A DNA stretch of 64,000 nucleotides. It comes from Devosia geojensis (GTDB lineage Bacteria > Pseudomonadota > Alphaproteobacteria > Rhizobiales > Devosiaceae). Made by a program: the position numbers and the translations under genes. The stretch's first letter is position 1. The number at the start of each line of letters is the position of its first letter. The stretch lies in NCBI RefSeq assembly GCF_000969415.1, contig NZ_JZEX01000108.1, forward strand, positions 1 to 64,000, written 5' to 3'. The notes under the pieces were generated by a model. The model saw nothing but the letters and a program-made list of their open reading frames with translations, was not told the origin of the DNA and ran no database searches. Shown here piece by piece: positions 16,888-25,656 of the stretch.

Positions 16888-18771
16888 ATGACGCAGGCGA
16901 ATCTGCCCCATGCTCTCCCCGACGACCTCATCGTCAATGCCGCCGACGAGGTGGCCATCCGCCAGCACCTGGCGCTGGTCGCCCTCGGCAAGCGCCCGGC
17001 GGACCGCAGCCTCACCGTCGGACGCCTGCTCGACGTCAACGGCCGCCGTTGGCATGGGGACCAGGAGATCGTCATCTCCGGCCGCCGCATCGCCTGGGTC
17101 GGGCCGGCCGGCGCCTATCCCGGCGAGGTCGCCGAGCGGGTCCGCGAGCCGCGGCTTGCCGCCGTCCCCGGCTTCGGCGAGGTGCACAAGCACATCGAAT
17201 CGAGCCACGTGACCCCGGAGTGGGAGGCGGCGCTCGTCATCCCCCACGGCAACACCTGGACCTGCGAGGCGAGCCACGAGTTCTCCAACGTCAATGGCCC
17301 CAGGAACCTCGAATTCTGGCTGACGGCGCGCCGCGCCGGCAGCCCGATGAAGATCTTCCCGCTTCCGGGCTCGGCCGTGCCGCCCACCGCCTACGAATGG
17401 GGCGGCGGCCATTTCGGCTATGACGAGCAGCGCGCGTTCCTCGCAAGCCAGATGATGGTCGCCGGCCTCGACGAGGTGATGGACTGGCCCGCGGTCTGGA
17501 ACCCGGAGAATCCTTCGCACGAGCGGCTCTGGGGCATGATCCGCGCGACCTTCGAGGCGCGCGGCGTCGTCGAGGGGCATGCGGCCGGCATGCGGGCCGT
17601 CGACGACATCAACGCCTTCGCCGCCGCCGGCATGGCCTCCGACCACGAGGCGTGGACGGCCGAGGAGGTGCGCGACAAGCTGCGCCGCGGCCTCTTCATG
17701 GAGCTGCGCCCGCATTCGCTCAAAGACATCGTCAGCGGCCTCCTCGCCGAGGGGCAGGAGGACTGGTCGCAGTTCGCCCTCTGCACCGACGACCGCTCGG
17801 CGTCCGATACGCTCAAGATTGGCGCGACCGACCACAATGTCCGCCTCGCCATCGAGGCGGGGCTCTCGCCCGAAATCGCCATCCAGCTTGTCACCATCAA
17901 CCCGGCCCGCCACATGCGGCTGACGCCCTGGGTCGGCTCCATCGCGCCGGGGCGCTTCGCCGACATGGTGCTGCTCGACGATGTCGAAACGCTCTCCATC
18001 GCCAAGGTCTGGGCCGATGGCGAGGAGGTTGCGGCAGGCGGCAAGTACCTCAAGCCGGTGCCCAGGATCGATTGGCCCGACTGGGCGACGCAGACCGTCA
18101 ACATCGCCCGTGAGCTCACCGCCGCTGATTTCGCCATTCCCGCCGCGCCGGAGCGCGGGACCATGCAGGCCGCGGTGCTCCGCCCGTTCCACTGGACCGA
18201 CGAGTTCATCACCATGGAGCTGCCGGTGAAGGACGGGAAGGTGCAGCGCGACGCCGACCGCAACGTCACCAAGTTCGCCATCGTCGATCGCTTCTCGGGC
18301 GAGGGGAAAGTGGCAAAAATGTTCTGGCTCGGCACAGGGCCGCGCACCCCGGAGACTGCGCTCGCCTGCTCCATGGGCCACGACAAGCACAATATCTGGG
18401 CCGTCGGCTCCTCCGATGCCGCCATGGCGCAGGCGGTCAACGCGCTGCGGCAGACGCAGGGCGGCTGGGCGCTGGTGCGCGAAGGCCGCCTTGCCGCGAT
18501 CGTGCGCTACGAGGTCGGCGGGCTGATGACCTGCCGCCCGCCCGAGGAGCTCGATGCCGAGATGCAGGCGCTCTACAAGGCGGCCGAGGGGATCGACTGG
18601 ATGTACGAACCGACCTTCTCGCCACGCTGGTGGCCGGGATTCCCCGAACGCCTCGCCTTCGCGACATTGACCTGCGCCCCATGGCGCTGGGTGCTCGTCG
18701 CCCCCTCGCCGCTGGCGCCGGAGGGTTTTGTCAACGTCGCGACGGGGCAGACGCACCCCATCGTCTGGTAG
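16888..18771 (+). CDS. adenine-deaminase-like amidohydrolase (copy 2)
   Basis: 627 residues, a paralogue of 4853-6715 that aligns end to end, including the metal motif GFGEVHKHIES, the CTDDRSASDTL segment and the C-terminal PLAPEGFVNV tail. Like its twin it has Glu where amidohydrolases usually have Asp before H-x-H. The start ATG at 16888 follows AGGTG. A repeat separates it from the DUF1355 gene, so it may be less strongly transcribed than the genes before it. It probably deaminates adenine or a related purine; the two copies may differ in substrate or in regulation. Confidence 0.85.
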   Translation: MTQANLPHALPDDLIVNAADEVAIRQHLALVALGKRPADRSLTVGRLLDVNGRRWHGDQEIVISGRRIAWVGPAGAYPGEVAERVREPRLAAVPGFGEVHKHIESSHVTPEWEAALVIPHGNTWTCEASHEFSNVNGPRNLEFWLTARRAGSPMKIFPLPGSAVPPTAYEWGGGHFGYDEQRAFLASQMMVAGLDEVMDWPAVWNPENPSHERLWGMIRATFEARGVVEGHAAGMRAVDDINAFAAAGMASDHEAWTAEEVRDKLRRGLFMELRPHSLKDIVSGLLAEGQEDWSQFALCTDDRSASDTLKIGATDHNVRLAIEAGLSPEIAIQLVTINPARHMRLTPWVGSIAPGRFADMVLLDDVETLSIAKVWADGEEVAAGGKYLKPVPRIDWPDWATQTVNIARELTAADFAIPAAPERGTMQAAVLRPFHWTDEFITMELPVKDGKVQRDADRNVTKFAIVDRFSGEGKVAKMFWLGTGPRTPETALACSMGHDKHNIWAVGSSDAAMAQAVNALRQTQGGWALVREGRLAAIVRYEVGGLMTCRPPEELDAEMQALYKAAEGIDWMYEPTFSPRWWPGFPERLAFATLTCAPWRWVLVAPSPLAPEGFVNVATGQTHPIVW

Positions 18772-18915
18772 GGGGTTCATTTCGGCGATTGGTGGACAAT
18801 TCCTGCCGTAACGGCTTGGGGCAGGGCGGCGGAGCGTTATTTCTGCGGACTACTGGCAGGGCCCAATGATGTAGGAGACGGAAGTGAGAGGCAGTTGGCT
18901 GCCATATCCCACCGG

Positions 18916-19051
18916 CTGTCATCCCGGCGAAAGCCGGGACCCATCCTGAGATGCCACGCCGGCCGCAAGGTGCATGAACGGGGCGGGTAATCGCGCTCCC
19001 CGTGCTTACCGATGCGTTCAAGGTTGGATCCCGGCTTTCGCCGGGGATGAC
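18916..19051. repeat. palindromic repeat, family A outer module
   Basis: CTGTCATCCCGGCGAAAGCC at 18916 and GGCTTTCGCCGGGGATGAC ending at 19051 are inverted arms around about 80 bp without the inner module. It occupies the space between the convergent adenine-deaminase-like and LacI genes (18772-19079); no gene is seen in that gap. Confidence 0.8.
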
Positions 19052-19079
19052 GTTCAGTGGTATGGGCGGCGGTGTGCCG

Positions 19080-20117
19080 TCACCGCCCGATCACCATAGC
19101 GTCGCTTTCCCCCTCGACCAGCTCCATCGGCCAGAGTTTGTGCACGAAACCTTGGGGAAACTGATCGGCATAGGCGGGCATCGTAGCAAGGAGTCCCTCC
19201 GCCAATCCGATGCCGAGATCGCGCAGCGACATGCGGAAGCTGGTGAGGGCGGGCGAGAGGAACTGTGACTGCGGCCCCTCGCGGAAGCCAACGACGGCGA
19301 GGTCGCGTCCCGGCGTCAGGCCGGCCTCGTTGAGGCGGCGGTAAAGGCCGATCGCCATCATCTCGTAGACGAGCACGATGGCAGTTGGGCGCTTTTCCAT
19401 GGCGAGCAGTGCGTTGCCGATGGTGTAGCCGCCATGCTCGCTCGATCTGGCGCGGATGATGTGGGACGGATCGACCGTCAGCCTGTGATGCGCCATCGCA
19501 TCCTCGAACGCATCGCGGAAAACGTAGCCGAGGTTGATCTCGTTGTCGGGAATGGCGACGGCGATCTGCCTGTGCCCGAGCGCTGCGAGGCGCGCGACCG
19601 CTTTATGCGCGACCCCTTCGAAGTCCAAATCGATCCACGCGTGCTCATCGGGCCCGCCCGTTCGCCCGAGGGCGATGAACGGTATGCGCGCCGCCTTGAG
19701 AAGATCGATCCGGCGGTCCCTGCGCTGGGTGGCCGAGATGATGACGGCATCGACCAGGCGCCGGGCGACGATTCGCTGCAGATAGTCGTGCGGATCCTCG
19801 TTGACCGAGCAGGGCAGGACCACGAGGTCGAGGTTGTGCTTGAGCAGCGCGCCCGTCAGTCCGCCGATAACGCCGAGGAAGAAGTTGTCGCTGTTGGTTT
19901 CCGTCTCGTCGTTGGACTCGATCATGAAGCCGACGGCGTTGGTGCTCCCGCGCCGCAGCGACCGGCCCGCCTGATTGGGGGCGTAGCCGAGCAGGGCGGC
20001 CGCATCGAGCACGCGCCTGCGCGTCTCCTCGTTGACGTCCGGCTTGCCGTTCAGCGCGCGCGAGACCGTCCCGATCGAGATATCGAGGTGCTGCGCCAGC
20101 CGCTTGATGCCCTTCAT
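19080..20117 (-). CDS. LacI-family transcriptional regulator (MocA-type sugar operon)
   Basis: 345 residues. The start is set at 20117, with GGGAGGA just upstream; an in-frame ATG at 20192 would add residues unlike the family. Helix-turn-helix: IKRLAQHLDISIGTVSRALN at residues 4-23, then hinge and sugar-binding-type effector domain. It is divergent from the dehydrogenase/isomerase/CUT1 operon beginning at 20517; two GTAAACGTTTAC-type palindromes lie in between. It probably represses that operon in the absence of its sugar. Confidence 0.9.
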   Translation of the reverse strand: MKGIKRLAQHLDISIGTVSRALNGKPDVNEETRRRVLDAAALLGYAPNQAGRSLRRGSTNAVGFMIESNDETETNSDNFFLGVIGGLTGALLKHNLDLVVLPCSVNEDPHDYLQRIVARRLVDAVIISATQRRDRRIDLLKAARIPFIALGRTGGPDEHAWIDLDFEGVAHKAVARLAALGHRQIAVAIPDNEINLGYVFRDAFEDAMAHHRLTVDPSHIIRARSSEHGGYTIGNALLAMEKRPTAIVLVYEMMAIGLYRRLNEAGLTPGRDLAVVGFREGPQSQFLSPALTSFRMSLRDLGIGLAEGLLATMPAYADQFPQGFVHKLWPMELVEGESDAMVIGR

Positions 20118-20192
20118 CTTTCCTCCCGTTCGGCACGACTGGTGCCACAGTTGAGGGCAGGTGTCATGGATTCTTGTTTGGTGGCCCTCCAC

Positions 20193-20326
20193 CTGTCATC
20201 CCGGCGAGAGCCGGGGTCCAGTAAACGATGCGGCCCGGTTTTCGTTCGGCTCGACAGGCTTTGAAGCATCGATGCCAAACCGCCCGGTTGGCGTGTACTG
20301 GTTCCCGGCTCTCGCCGGGATGACAG
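20193..20326. repeat. palindromic repeat, family A outer module
   Basis: CTGTCATCCCGGCGAGAGCC (20193) and GGCTCTCGCCGGGATGACAG (ending 20326) are inverted arms; both carry compensating changes (GAGAG/CTCTC instead of GAAAG/CTTTC), which suggests that pairing is maintained. Inner sides carry CCAGTA and TACTGG. It sits between the LacI gene and its operators. Confidence 0.85.
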
Positions 20327-20391
20327 CCGGGAGTCCCCTGATCCAGTCGTGCTTTCCGCCGACGCGAAATGCCTCCCGCGACGATTCTTCA

Positions 20392-20455
20392 GAAACGTTT
20401 ACGAAAGCCCATTGACTCACATCCGGCTCCCATCTTAGCGTCGTAAACGTTTACG
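20392..20455. promoter_or_regulatory. paired LacI-type operators
   Basis: A 14-bp perfect palindrome CGTAAACGTTTACG (20442-20455) and a near copy GAAACGTTTACG (20392-20403). Their centres are 52 bp apart, close to five helical turns, which suits looping or cooperative binding of the divergent LacI regulator. The right-hand site is about 62 bp upstream of the dehydrogenase start. Confidence 0.7.
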
Positions 20456-20516
20456 GAGCAACCGCGACAGTGAGCCCGAACGGGCCGGCCGCTGGATGCT
20501 CTCGAGGAGGAGTTTC

Positions 20517-21551
20517 ATGACGTTTCGCGCGGTGCTCGTCGGTTGCGGCGCCATGTCCAAGGGGTGGCTTTCGGCGCTCGCCGGCAGCGATCTGCTGAAG
20601 GGCAGGGTGGAGGTCGTCGGCCTCGTCGATATCGACCGCAAGACTGCCGAAGCGCGCGCCGCCGAATTCGACCTCTCGGAGGCAGTCATCGGGACCGACC
20701 TTCAAGCCGTGCTCGCCGAGACCCGGCCCGATATCCTGTTCGACGTCGTGATCCCCGCCGCTCGTCACTCCGTGGTCGAGACCGGTCTTGCCCATGGCTG
20801 CCACGTGCTCAGCGAAAAGCCGATGGCGACGACCCTTGATGCCGGGCGTGCGCTGGTTGCCGAGGCCGAGAAGGCGGGCCGTGTCCATGCCGTGGTGCAG
20901 AACCGCCGCTTCATCGCAGGCGTGCGCCGCATTCGCCGCTTCCTCGAAAGCGGAGCGATCGGCGAGCTCACGGGCCTGCACTGCGATTTCTTCATCGGCG
21001 CGCACTTCGGCGGCTTCCGTGAGGAGATGGAGAACGTCCTGCTCCTCGACATGGCCATCCACACCCTCGACGCCGCCCGCTTCATGCCCGGCAAGACGCC
21101 GCTCGCCGTCTATTGCCACGAGACCAATCCGCGCGGTTCCTGGTACGCCCATGGCGCAGCCGCCAACGCCATCTTCGAGTTTTCCGACGACGTGGTCTTC
21201 ACCTATCGCGGTTCCTGGGCCGCCGAGGGCGCCAACACCAGTTGGGAGAGCGCCTGGCGCTTCATCGGCACCAAGGGCACGCTCCTCTGGGACGGCGCCG
21301 ACGCCTTCGAGGCCAGGGTCGTCGCCAATGACACCGGGTTCCTGCGCGAGCTCGCGCCCATGGAGGTGCCGGACCCTACCGACCTCCGTCAGACCCATGG
21401 CCACGCCAGCGTCATCGCCGAATTCCTCGATGCCATTTCGGTCGGCCGCACGCCCGAGACAGCCAGCAACGACAACATCAAGAGCCTTGCGATGGTCTTC
21501 GGCGCGATCGAAAGCGCTAGGACCAAGAAGCGGGTCGAGATCACCCTTTAG
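20517..21551 (+). CDS. Gfo/Idh/MocA-family oxidoreductase
   Basis: 344 residues. The start at 20517 is chosen for GGAGGAG placed just before it, over the ATG at 20496. The Rossmann motif VGCGAMSKGW lies near residues 8-17 and the family's catalytic-lysine EKPMATTL near 102-109, with the C-terminal GFO/IDH/MocA alpha/beta domain containing a conserved MAIHTLDAARF segment. It is an NAD(P)-dependent dehydrogenase of a sugar, inositol or sugar acid. It opens an operon with an isomerase and a CUT1 importer, so it probably handles the imported sugar. Confidence 0.88.
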   Translation: MTFRAVLVGCGAMSKGWLSALAGSDLLKGRVEVVGLVDIDRKTAEARAAEFDLSEAVIGTDLQAVLAETRPDILFDVVIPAARHSVVETGLAHGCHVLSEKPMATTLDAGRALVAEAEKAGRVHAVVQNRRFIAGVRRIRRFLESGAIGELTGLHCDFFIGAHFGGFREEMENVLLLDMAIHTLDAARFMPGKTPLAVYCHETNPRGSWYAHGAAANAIFEFSDDVVFTYRGSWAAEGANTSWESAWRFIGTKGTLLWDGADAFEARVVANDTGFLRELAPMEVPDPTDLRQTHGHASVIAEFLDAISVGRTPETASNDNIKSLAMVFGAIESARTKKRVEITL

Positions 21552-21590
21552 CGCGTAAAATTTTGACGAGATCCTGAGAGAGATTTGAAC

Positions 21591-22532
21591 GTGAGCGACC
21601 CCGCAAAATCTATTCGTATCGGCACCATGATCTCCGCCTCCGGCGGCAAGGCGGCCGAGGATATCCGCAAGATCGTCAACCTCGGTTTCGAGAGTTTCGA
21701 GCCCTTCTTCTGGCAGACGACCAACGGCCAGAACCTCGCCGAACTCGGCAAGCGCTGCCGCGAGGCGATCGGGGATCGCGACATCACCATCTCGACCCTC
21801 GGCATGTTCGGCAACCCGCTCGAAGACAAGCCCATGGACCTCGAAACGCTGCAGGGCTGGAAGGACTGCATCGACAACGCCCATCATTTCGGCGCCACCT
21901 GCATCGCAGGCTTTACCGGGCGCATCCGTAACAAACCGCTGACCGATAGTCTGCCTCGGTACAGAGAAGTGTGGTCGGAGCTCGCCAAGCGCGCCGCCGA
22001 CAAGGGCGTCAGGATCGCCTTCGAGAACTGCGCCATGGACGGCAACTGGCAAACCGGCGACTGGAACATCGCCCACAATCCGGACGCCTGGGAGCTGATC
22101 TTCAACGAGACGCCGGACGACCACGTCGGCCTCGAATGGGAGCCGTGCCATCAGCTCGTCTACCTCATCGATCCGCTGCCGCAGATCAGGAAGTGGGCGC
22201 ATAAATTCTTCCACGTCCACGGCAAGGACGCGACGGTGCGCTGGGACGTCATCCGCGAGCACGGCGTCTTCGGCAAGGAGAAGTTCGTGTTCATGCGGAC
22301 GCCGGGCTTCGGCGACAGCAACTGGACCGACATCATCTCCGAGTTGCGCCTGGCCGGCTGGTCCGGCTCCATCGACATCGAGGGCTGGCACGACCCCGTC
22401 TATCGCGACGCGCTCGAAATGACCGGCCAGGTGCGCGCCCTCAACTACTTGAAGACCTGCCGCGGCGGCGACTTCGTCGACACCGAGGCGGCCTATGGCG
22501 GGGGAGATCCTTCGCTCAAGCTTTCGGCCTGA
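21591..22532 (+). CDS. sugar phosphate isomerase/epimerase (xylose-isomerase-like TIM barrel)
   Basis: About 313 residues. The GTG at 21591 is favoured because GAGAGAG precedes it; a TTG at 21585 is an alternative. The AP-endonuclease-2-type TIM barrel is shown by [11 protein letters not shown] near residue 31, [22 protein letters not shown], a [10 protein letters not shown] segment and [10 protein letters not shown], which carry the expected metal-binding Glu, Asp and His residues. These proteins isomerise or epimerise sugars, often with a MocA-type dehydrogenase as here. The exact substrate is unknown. Confidence 0.85.
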   Translation: MSDPAKSIRIGTMISASGGKAAEDIRKIVNLGFESFEPFFWQTTNGQNLAELGKRCREAIGDRDITISTLGMFGNPLEDKPMDLETLQGWKDCIDNAHHFGATCIAGFTGRIRNKPLTDSLPRYREVWSELAKRAADKGVRIAFENCAMDGNWQTGDWNIAHNPDAWELIFNETPDDHVGLEWEPCHQLVYLIDPLPQIRKWAHKFFHVHGKDATVRWDVIREHGVFGKEKFVFMRTPGFGDSNWTDIISELRLAGWSGSIDIEGWHDPVYRDALEMTGQVRALNYLKTCRGGDFVDTEAAYGGGDPSLKLSA

Positions 22533-22575
22533 CCGGCCGGAAAAACAAGTCCATTGTTCAAAAGGGAGGGAAACC

Positions 22576-23799
22576 ATGGACAAGGCAACACTGAAACTCG
22601 GCGGGCTGCTGCTCGCCGCTACGATGATGACGGCTCCGGCCACGGCGCAGACCATCGTCAAGGTCTGGTCGATCGACGGCACCAACCAGCCGGGCGTCTC
22701 CGATACGCTTTCCAAGGAGTTCAACGAGCGGGGAGGGGATATCCAGATCGAGTACCGCTCGATCCCGTTCGACGAGCTCGTCAACGAGGCGCTGCGCGCC
22801 TTCGCCACCGGCAACGCGCCCGACATCATCTCGGTCGACAACCCCGATTTCGCACTGTTCTCCTCGCGCGGCGCGTTTCTCGACATCACCGACCGCGTGG
22901 CCAATTCCGACGTCATCGACCCGGCGAACTACTTCCAGGGCCCGCTCAACTCCGTGACCTGGGACGGCAAGCTCTTCGGCGTGCCGAAATATACCGATAC
23001 CATCGCGCTCTTCTACAACAAGGACCTGTTCGAGGCCGCGGGCATCGCCGAGCCGCCCAAGACCTGGGACGAGCTGCTGGAGACCGCCCGGGCGCTGAAC
23101 GATCCGGCCAACAACGTCTACGGCATCACCTTCTCGGCCCGCGCCGGCGAGGAGGGCACGTTCCAGTTCCTGCCGTGGATCCAGATGAGCGGCGGCTCCT
23201 ACGGAGAGGTCAACGGACCCGGCGCCGTGCGCGCGCTCGAGATCTGGAAGACGATGGTCGATGAACGCCTGGCCAGCCAGGACGTGCTGAGCCTCGGCCA
23301 GTGGGATTCGACCGGCACCTTCAACACCGGCAACGCCGCAATGGCCATCTCGGGCCCCTGGGAGCTCAACCGCATGGTGGAAGACGCCCAGTTCGACTGG
23401 GCCGTCGCGCTGTTGCCGACCGACACCGACGGCGGCGAACGCTCCTCGGCGCTGGGCGGCTTCAACTACGGCATCTTCGCCACCACCCAGAACCCGGACG
23501 CCGCTTTCGAGGTGCTGGAGTTCTTCGTTTCCCAGGACGAGCGCATGTTCCCCGAGTTCTCCTCGCTGCCGGCGCGTAACGACATCGTGCTGCCGGAAAC
23601 CGGTGTGCCGCTGAAGGATGCCGCGCTCCAGGTCTTCCAGGAGCAGCTTCAGTACGCCCAGCCGCGCGGGCCCCATCCCGAATGGCAGAAGATCTCCAAG
23701 GCCATATACGACGCCATGCAGGCCGCGCTCACCGGCCAGCAGACGCCCCAGCAGGCGCTCGACCAGGCCCAGCAGACGATCGCGGGAATCCTCGGATAA
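22576..23799 (+). CDS. CUT1 ABC importer sugar-binding protein (first system)
   Basis: 407 residues; the ATG at 22576 follows GGGAGG. It has a Sec signal with cleavage likely after ATAQ near residue 26, and the SBP_bac_1 fold (early [10 protein letters not shown] strand; [10 protein letters not shown]; later [10 protein letters not shown]). It binds a sugar in the periplasm for the permeases at 23879-25656. It is followed by a strong hairpin (23816-23842). The ligand is probably the substrate of the dehydrogenase/isomerase pair upstream. Confidence 0.92.
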   Translation: MDKATLKLGGLLLAATMMTAPATAQTIVKVWSIDGTNQPGVSDTLSKEFNERGGDIQIEYRSIPFDELVNEALRAFATGNAPDIISVDNPDFALFSSRGAFLDITDRVANSDVIDPANYFQGPLNSVTWDGKLFGVPKYTDTIALFYNKDLFEAAGIAEPPKTWDELLETARALNDPANNVYGITFSARAGEEGTFQFLPWIQMSGGSYGEVNGPGAVRALEIWKTMVDERLASQDVLSLGQWDSTGTFNTGNAAMAISGPWELNRMVEDAQFDWAVALLPTDTDGGERSSALGGFNYGIFATTQNPDAAFEVLEFFVSQDERMFPEFSSLPARNDIVLPETGVPLKDAALQVFQEQLQYAQPRGPHPEWQKISKAIYDAMQAALTGQQTPQQALDQAQQTIAGILG

Positions 23800-23815
23800 A
23801 GCTCTCTCCCTGACT

Positions 23816-23842
23816 GGCTGCCGGGATCGTCCCCCGGCAGCC
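23816..23842 (+). terminator. intercistronic hairpin after binding-protein gene
   Basis: GGCTGCCGGG and CCCGGCAGCC pair perfectly (10 bp) around a 7-base loop, 17 bp after the binding-protein stop codon, followed by ATTTCTTC. It can act as a partial terminator or as an RNA 3'-end shield, giving more binding protein than permease. Confidence 0.7.
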
Positions 23843-23878
23843 ATTTCTTCGAGCGGCACGATGGAGGAGAGGTCGACC

Positions 23879-24832
23879 ATGGATATATCGGAGGCACCTG
23901 CGGTCAATTCGCGTCGGCGCGGCAATCCCGTCTCGCGAATCCTGTCCAGCATCCGCGACGGCAATGGCTTCGACATTCTGCTCGTTGCCGCGCCGCTGGT
24001 GTTTCTGGTGCTGCTCGCCGGCCTGCCGCTCATCTACAACGTGCTGATGAGCTTCCAGCAGGTGGACATGTTCACCCTGGGAGCCTGGATCCGGCCGTTC
24101 GCCGGGTTCGACAACTACATCTCGGTGATCTCGCAGCCCGAGTTCCCGCTGGTTGTGCGCAACACCATCATTTTCGTCGTCGGCTCGATGGCCGGCCAGT
24201 TCGTCCTCGGCTTCGCGCTCGCCCTGTTCTTTGCCCAGAACTTTCCGGGCGCGGCGACCATCCGCGGGCTGTTCCTCGTTTCCTGGGTCATGCCCGGCCT
24301 CGTCGTCGGCGCCATCTGGAGCTGGATTCTCGCCGGCGACTTCGGCGTGCTGAACGCCATCCTGCGCTCGCTCGGCCTCATCGAGGCGGCCATCTTCTGG
24401 AAGTCGGACCCGAACTTTTCCATATGGGCCGTCACCATCGCCAATATCTGGCTCGGGCTCGCCTTCAACATGCTGCTGCTTTCGGTTGGGCTGGCGGCGA
24501 TCCCCAAGGAACTCTACGAAGCGGCCGCGCTCGATGGCGCCAACGCCTGGAAGCGGTTCCTGACCATCACCCTGCCGATGATGCGCCCGACGATCGGCGC
24601 CGTGCTCTCGCTCGGCCTCATCGGCACACTGCAACAGTTCGACCTCTTCCCGGCCATCACCGAGGGTGGCCCGGCCAATTCCTCGACCGTCGCGCAGTAC
24701 TGGGCCTGGCAGATGTCGTTCACCCTCTATGATTTCGCGCGCGGCGCGACGATCTCGGTGATGATGTTCGTCCTCGTGCTCTTCGCCTCGATCCTCTACG
24801 TGCGCTCGACCAGAAGCGAGGTGCGCGGATGA
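23879..24832 (+). CDS. CUT1 ABC importer permease, MalF-like (first system)
   Basis: 317 residues, six predicted membrane helices after a polar N terminus of about 35 residues. The start at 23879 follows GGAGGAGAGG. The EAA loop that contacts the ATPase reads EAAALDGANAWKRFLTITLP near residue 220. It pairs with the permease at 24829-25656, whose start overlaps its stop (ATGA). Confidence 0.92.
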   Translation: MDISEAPAVNSRRRGNPVSRILSSIRDGNGFDILLVAAPLVFLVLLAGLPLIYNVLMSFQQVDMFTLGAWIRPFAGFDNYISVISQPEFPLVVRNTIIFVVGSMAGQFVLGFALALFFAQNFPGAATIRGLFLVSWVMPGLVVGAIWSWILAGDFGVLNAILRSLGLIEAAIFWKSDPNFSIWAVTIANIWLGLAFNMLLLSVGLAAIPKELYEAAALDGANAWKRFLTITLPMMRPTIGAVLSLGLIGTLQQFDLFPAITEGGPANSSTVAQYWAWQMSFTLYDFARGATISVMMFVLVLFASILYVRSTRSEVRG

Positions 24833-25656
24833 CCCGGCCCTGGACGCAATGGGTGCTCCTCGCCGTGGCGCTGGCCATGGCGGCGGTCTACCTCTTCCCG
24901 CTTTATTGGATGTACGTGACCAGCCTCAAGACCAACTCGGAGATCTTCGCCAACCCGCCGAGCTTCTGGCCGGCCGACCCGCAGTTCGCAATCTATCCGG
25001 GTGTCTGGGCGCGCCGGAGCATGAGCACCTTCCTCTGGAACTCGACGATCATCGCCGCGGGCGTCACCGCGGTCACGGTGATCCTCGGCACGGGCTGCGC
25101 CTATGTGCTGGCGCGCTACCGCAACGCCTGGGTCGACGTTGGGCTCTTCTGCATCCTGATGCTGCAGGTGCTGCCTGCGTCGGTGATGATCACGCCGCTC
25201 TTCGTCGGCTTCAACCAGGTGGGCCTGCTCGGCAGCCCGCGCCTTGCCGTGATCCTCGCCTCGGCGGCCAAGGCCATGCCGTTCTTCGTGGTGCTGGTGC
25301 GCGCCACCTTCATGAGCGTGCCGCGTGAGCTGGAGGAGGCGGCGCTGGTCGACGGCAATTCACGCGTCGGGGCGTTCTTCACCATCGTCCTGCCGCTGGC
25401 GCGCAACGGCATTCTGGTCTGCGCCATCCTGACCTTCATGTCGGCGTTCGGCGAATACATCTACTCCAAGTCGATCATCCAGGACCCGCGCTTCCAGCCG
25501 GCGAGCGTCGGGCTCTCCGGCTTCCTCGGACCCAACTCCAGCGACTGGAACGCCATCATGGCCTATTCGGCCATCTACGTGACGCCGATCCTCGCCGTCT
25601 TCGTGCTACTGCAGCGCCGCATCGTTTCCGGCCTCACCTCGGGAGCCCTCAAATGA
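24829..25656 (+). CDS. CUT1 ABC importer permease, MalG-like (first system)
   Basis: 275 residues, six predicted membrane helices. The EAA loop is EEAALVDGNSRVGAFFTIVL near residue 166. Typical MalG-side features include the first-loop SLKTNSEIF segment. It overlaps the upstream permease and the downstream ATPase gene by 4 bp each, so the importer genes are translationally coupled. Confidence 0.92.
   Translation: MTRPWTQWVLLAVALAMAAVYLFPLYWMYVTSLKTNSEIFANPPSFWPADPQFAIYPGVWARRSMSTFLWNSTIIAAGVTAVTVILGTGCAYVLARYRNAWVDVGLFCILMLQVLPASVMITPLFVGFNQVGLLGSPRLAVILASAAKAMPFFVVLVRATFMSVPRELEEAALVDGNSRVGAFFTIVLPLARNGILVCAILTFMSAFGEYIYSKSIIQDPRFQPASVGLSGFLGPNSSDWNAIMAYSAIYVTPILAVFVLLQRRIVSGLTSGALK

Noticed and set aside
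20451-22916. An 821-codon open frame on the minus strand opposite the dehydrogenase, isomerase and binding-protein genes
   Set aside because: It is antisense to three well-supported genes, has biased composition and runs through the LacI operators.
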